A DNA stretch of 64,000 bases. It comes from Norana najaformis. Lineage: Eukaryota; Annelida; Clitellata; Crassiclitellata; Hormogastridae. The stretch is taken from the NCBI GenBank assembly GCA_964023275.1, contig OZ029917.1:23236488-23300487 (forward strand), written 5' to 3'. The notes beneath the pieces are model-generated. The model worked only from the letters and a program-made list of their open reading frames with translations, was not told the DNA's origin and searched no databases. Made by a program: the position numbers and the translations under genes. Shown here one piece after another: positions 55,001-61,000 of the stretch; within the stretch, counting starts at the first letter, position 1; each line of letters opens with the position of its first letter.

Positions 55001-58000
55001 CTTTTCTTTAGATTCTGAAGACATGCACAACTAGAAAAAAGTCCTAGTTGTAATTAACCAAACACTTCTGTTCAAGACAATAAAACTACACACCAAAGTA
55101 GGCAAAAACCATTTCTGCTCACGTCATCAGCCACAGCCGAACCCCATCCGGCTTCCCACTCACATCACTTGTTCACACCAAGCCAAGACAAAACAAACTT
55201 TCTCACGCATAACACAAATCCTCCATTTCGACACCATGGCTGTCATTTTGTGTCCACCCCCTACTGCTGCCGCAACCAAATTACCAAAGTTGGCAATCGA
55301 TAAACCGTGAGCAGCTGGAGAATTATCCACAAGTGCGGATGGCCCCGCCCACCGATGTTTGACCAAATTAGTACTATGGGTCTGTGGAAAAAGTCCGGTC
55401 AGTTGACGGTCAGATGACGGTCATCGTATGCGACACCATCGCTCAGCCTGCATTCTAACAAAAATCTAATTTCACAATGTGCCGACCCCTGAACTCATAC
55501 CAGTCTCGGAATATCTATCGGGTCCTGTAAAACCTGTCGATCAGACGCAGTCGGCCCAAATGGTGAGTGGAATGCTGATTAAATTCGCTGAACTGATACA
55601 TGTGACGCCTGGAAGAAAATCGAAGTGTCGTGTGAAAAACACTGCCAAGGGAAGTGGTGGTCAATCACAGAGTTTATGAACTTCAGCATCTGCAATTTCT
55701 GGTACCAAAGACCTGGATTACCTCATTATTGCAGCACAAAAGCTTAATATGTAGTATATAAAAGAAATGGTAGGCAATCATCGTCATCTGCTACATAAAC
55801 TTCAGCGGGATAGATGACTGCACTTCTTGCGATCCGGTGTTTGGATTACTTTGTTAGCCTCTAGGTCCTCTAGGTATGATTTGCCAATTTTCATCCAAGA
55901 TAAGACGTAGCTCATAAAAAATAAAATTTTGCTGATTAGTTCATGACTGGTAAAGAAGGAAATTAAGTTTAAAATATTTTGCACCTACGATTGTCATAAT
56001 AACTGCTCGTTAACTATACGTACCTCTGACAATGCATATTTCATGTATTCCAAAGCACAACTTACTTCATTACAAGCACCAATTGATGATGCTAAGCACA
56101 ATGCAAGCATAAATGCATAGTGCTAAGCAATTGTGCATTGAGGACTTGCTCAAGCTTGTTATGCAGTGCCTAGCCACCTGAGAGGTAGCTCAAAGCCGCA
56201 TAATCCGCATTGCAGGGCTAAGCGTTCAAATAATCTGCTATCAGGTTCCACAGGAATCACTATTTCTTTTTCCCACTGTGATCACTGTTAACAGCCTATT
56301 GGCATCATGCTAATATCACTCCAAAACACTTAGTCAGGAATCAAACCTGCAGCATCCAAAAGCTAATGGCAACATCAATATACAGCTAAGTCCAAAAATT
56401 AACTTAGGACTGCCAAACACAACCAGCATTCCACCAAGCAGTCTCTCAGTTGTCACAATTTGTGACATGCATTTCAGAAGAACTACCTCATCTCACTCAT
56501 ACCAACAAGTTCTCTATTAGGACCAGACAAAATTGCTGAAGAGCAGATCAAAAGACAGAAAATTTTCTTCACTTGACCAAGTGGCTTTGATGTTTGGCTT
56601 GGCAAACACCTCAGCAATGACATCTACCCTACTCCAACCAAAGTCTATTATCACAAATAGACAAGAAATCACCCGCTCAGATTTCCCTATGGCAATCCAA
56701 AATATCGAGAAACAAGATTTGTTTTACAGGAAAACTGAACTGTGCTAATCAAAAGCTGCTGTTCAAAATCTCATTTAATAGTCGGACGTTTATTTTATAA
56801 ACTGTAACCTAGACCCAGCAATACAACCCAGATAATTTATTATTCAGTGTATTATGTTAGTCCTTAGCCGTGTAGCTTGCTGACTGTCTGATTTAATGGT
56901 TGAACTGTGCACAGATGACTTAAACCAATACACAACTGAACAACCTTACCAGTTGAATGGCTCCACGACAGATTGCAAATTTCGCAAAAGGCAACTGGAT
57001 AGAAGACCCTGTCTACATTGCAAAACCCAATCATTTAGGATCTCATTCGCATCTCATTTACTGTTGAAAGCAGCAGAACAATATAGCAGGAGGCACAGTG
57101 AAACTCCATAGGGACATCACTGACAGCTTTCCTCAACAAGGCCATGGCCGCAGCCACACCATAACAAGATGTACCGCTCACGTGCTTTAGACACCAGTAC
57201 CACAAAAGCAGTTAGAACAGATCAGACCAGCATGAGATTAAATCATACTTAAGTTTAGGTATAATATCCGAATTCCACTACTACTTCTGAAAAGTGCAAC
57301 AAATTTTTAGTTCACACAAATCTGGCTTTTAAACAAAATAAAAAAAAACAACTCACGTGACATATTCCTCTGTGTGCAACCAACTGAAATGCAAAAGAAA
57401 TCATAGTTTACTTTTGGTTTAGATGAATACCACAATTTCATTCAACACTAATCTAATTTGCCAGCATGCACTGCCTGACATCATCTTTTACTTTTCTTGC
57501 CTAAATCTATTGCAACAGGTAAGAGCCAGATTAGAAGCATTCAGTAGAATTCATCAGAACCAACTTTTTCCAGTTAGAACTAATCAGAACCAGTGAAAAT
57601 CCGATTAGTTGCATTCCGTATGACAGAAAACAGGTATAACCATTCAGAAAACATAAGATCCTGTCAGAGTTAGTCATGACAGTCAGAATGGGATAAAATG
57701 CCACAGGAATATACCATCAGTAATCGTGCATTTGCCGATTGGTGGCAAAGCTATGATGGCACAACGTTTATGGAGACGTTTCTTCACCAGCGCTGTGCCA
57801 AATGTCATCAGATTTCTCAACAAGAATCAATTGTGCCAAAGCAAAAATCTCATGGAATGCCGCTGGGAATCGAAGACAAATTGCCAGAGGAGCCTGTGCA
57901 GGCGTTCAATAAGAGATCAGTCAAAAGTCCGGGTTCCTAATATGGTGGCTGATCATAGCAGGTCTAGCGGAATATTGGAGACAAACATGCCAAACATGCA

Positions 58001-61000
58001 GAACCAAAGTAACTGTGTAGTTGACCAACTGACTTGAAATCCATAGAGCCAGTTACACTGTAGATGCAATGTAACAACAGTTTTCTACTTCCTTTGCCAG
58101 AGATTTTGACCAAAGAATAATGGAAGGGATTGAAAAGCGCATGTTACTGTCTAAAACCATCTACCACAAAAAACTAAAGAACTGTGCATGCATTTGGCAA
58201 CAATTGGAGATGCATAAAAGACATATTGCAATTTTTGGATCCACACATTCCAGTACAACAGTGAAAACTAAGAAAACCTGAGGACAATAAATATTGTGGT
58301 TTCTGAATTCACGTTTTACTTGTTCGTAACATGGGTGTTAAAATTTCAAATGTTTTAGATGACCTGCTGAGATCTGTTAGATAACAGGAAATCTGTGCCT
58401 CGACAATTTAACAGTTATTAGCTAGTTATTCATGACTGAATGACCTTAAATAATAAGGCATTAATCTTCAACACCTAATCAACTTAAATTTTATAATAAT
58501 TTTCTGCCCGCAGTGTTTAAAAATCTGACCTCTCATATGGCAGTGCAGCAAGCTAAATCACAGCAAAAGACAATGTATTGAAATGATAGTAAACTGTTCT
58601 TTTCCTGTCTCAAATGCTTCGAAAGCATAATGTCCAAAAACGATTAACTAATTAGCAACCATTGTTGAAGAAAGTAAGCACATCAATATTTCTCTCATTC
58701 TGTGATTCAGGATCTGGTTGCTTGCTAAAGCTCTTAGACAAGGAATCCAATTTAATGTTTATTGCATCTTCTGCATCCATGCTAATAAATGCAGAGAAGA
58801 GGAAAAAATATCATTCCTGCTCTGACGGAAATGAGGTAAACACATGGGAATATATTACCAGCATGCATCTTTCAAGAAATTAACAGTGCATTAATTTGTA
58901 TGAAATTACATCACCACAGCAACATAAATTCCAAAAGAAAGCTTCTTCTAAGCACACTAAAATGAAACATTAAAGAACAGATTAATCACAAGTCTCACGT
59001 GCAGACTGGTCATTACCGTAATTGTCATTACAAATGTCAAGTTTGTGTTTCAATGATAAGGTCTCTCAGACATGAAGAACTTCATAATGATGGGACACAA
59101 AAATGTAAGTACGTATTTATGCATGTATGTATGTATCAAGATACTTAATATAGCACCTGTTAAGTACCTCACAAAAATGCACGACATTAGGTAATTCTGC
59201 ATCTCATTAACAATTTTACAATGTATTTATATCTTGGTATAAGAATCCTCAATCTTCTCAAGATCATCACCCAAATCATTATCCTGAAAAATAAGCAGGT
59301 TGACAGAAGTGCTATTATTACACTACATTATATCTCTTTTACTATTCTTGCATTATACCCAAGATTGTTCTGTTACCTCACGGGAGTCACGAGTCAAGAT
59401 GACACGATGCCATTGGTTGTCATCAAACTGAATGTTGGTCTGTTTAGGCCTAAATTCAGCCTCAAAGACACCAGAGCCAAGACGTACACGCATCAAAAGT
59501 GCTCTCTCACATATCTCTATGCAGACGTAATCGTCGTCGGCATTTCCTAACAAGAACAATATCCTGCTGACTAACTGTTCGATAATTATCCTAACAGCCA
59601 CATTCATAGGGCCAAAAGCTGGCCTGCATTATGCCCCTGGTGGCCAGCTATGGGCCCAGGAAGGGTCTAATGAATGTGGCTGTTAGAGTATAGCCAGCCT
59701 AATACTTGAATTTACATGAAGCATTTTCACCAAAAGAAAAAGCTTTCCCTTTTCATACAATTACTTAATTAATGTACATATTAAACAATAAACAGTGGTT
59801 ACTTAATTACTGAAGAACCTGCACAGAGCTGAAAACAAAAACACATCCTGAGAGACCTGTAGCCAATAAGTTGTTTATTCAGCCAAACTAGTTGAGTGAT
59901 TAAAAAAACTGCCCTAGAAGATAACAGTGATCATTATTAAACTCTTAATAACATAAAAAATCATAACTGTCAAGTTCAGGGAAGAGTACTTCCTTAAAAA
60001 TGTGAGTTGTGGCCTGACTGATAGAATGCCTGTTCAAGCCTATGGTAGGACCATGAGAACCTTACCTAAAAGACTCTATGCTATGAGATGGAATGTAAGG
60101 AATAACTTGCAGGTGAAAGTAAGAAGGTGTGTTCAATCGCTGACATCTATTTACAGCATCAAAAAGATTATTAAGGCTCTAAAGTTGATAACTACAATTC
60201 ACCATAAAAACACAAAACTCCAGATATCACAGGATTTATAAAGCTTTTGTTCAAATGCTAATAAATTAATTTATTCAAAATTAATGATGATTTTTGGCAT
60301 GATATCAGAAAGCTTCTTAGTCCACATAAATACTGTAAAACTGACAGCACTGAACAGCTTTAAGCCGTGAAATTGAACTTTGAATAATAAAGGTTCATGA
60401 GGTACGTGTAACAATGTTATGTGCATTCACAGTTTCAGTGGTTATGCTTTAAAAAACAAGGCTACATTTCTCGTCTATTCTACTGCTGACTATCAATTAG
60501 GAAATACACGGTCCTCAAATAGTGCAGATCCCTGAGACTAAAATAATCCATCAAAGGGATACTGTAGATGTATGGACATATTACACACTGTAAGCACAGA
60601 TGAAACCACGCCAGTCTCCCAAACCGGGCTAAAAGAGTCCAATGATACTGTCTAGATACATCTGGGTAGAGAAGTCAAGCGTCTGCCCATTAAAATGTCC
60701 CTATGTCTTCAAGGACTCCATTCACCTTGATTACTGTAATTTGCTTTTTACTAATATCAAAAGTCAAACAAGCAGAAATTCCAGAGTTCCAAACTCTTTG
60801 GCAAGAGTCATAATTGATATGCCTAAATATGAGTATGTAACTTTTACATTTAAATATTTGCATCGGCTTCCTATTCAGCAAAGCACCAGTTCTGTGTGGT
60901 GGCTTATGGTTTATAAAGCATTGAACTGTAGCCAACCAACTACTTAAATCCAAATGCCTTTCTCTGGTTATGCCAAACACTAAAACTGTTCTTCCTGAAC

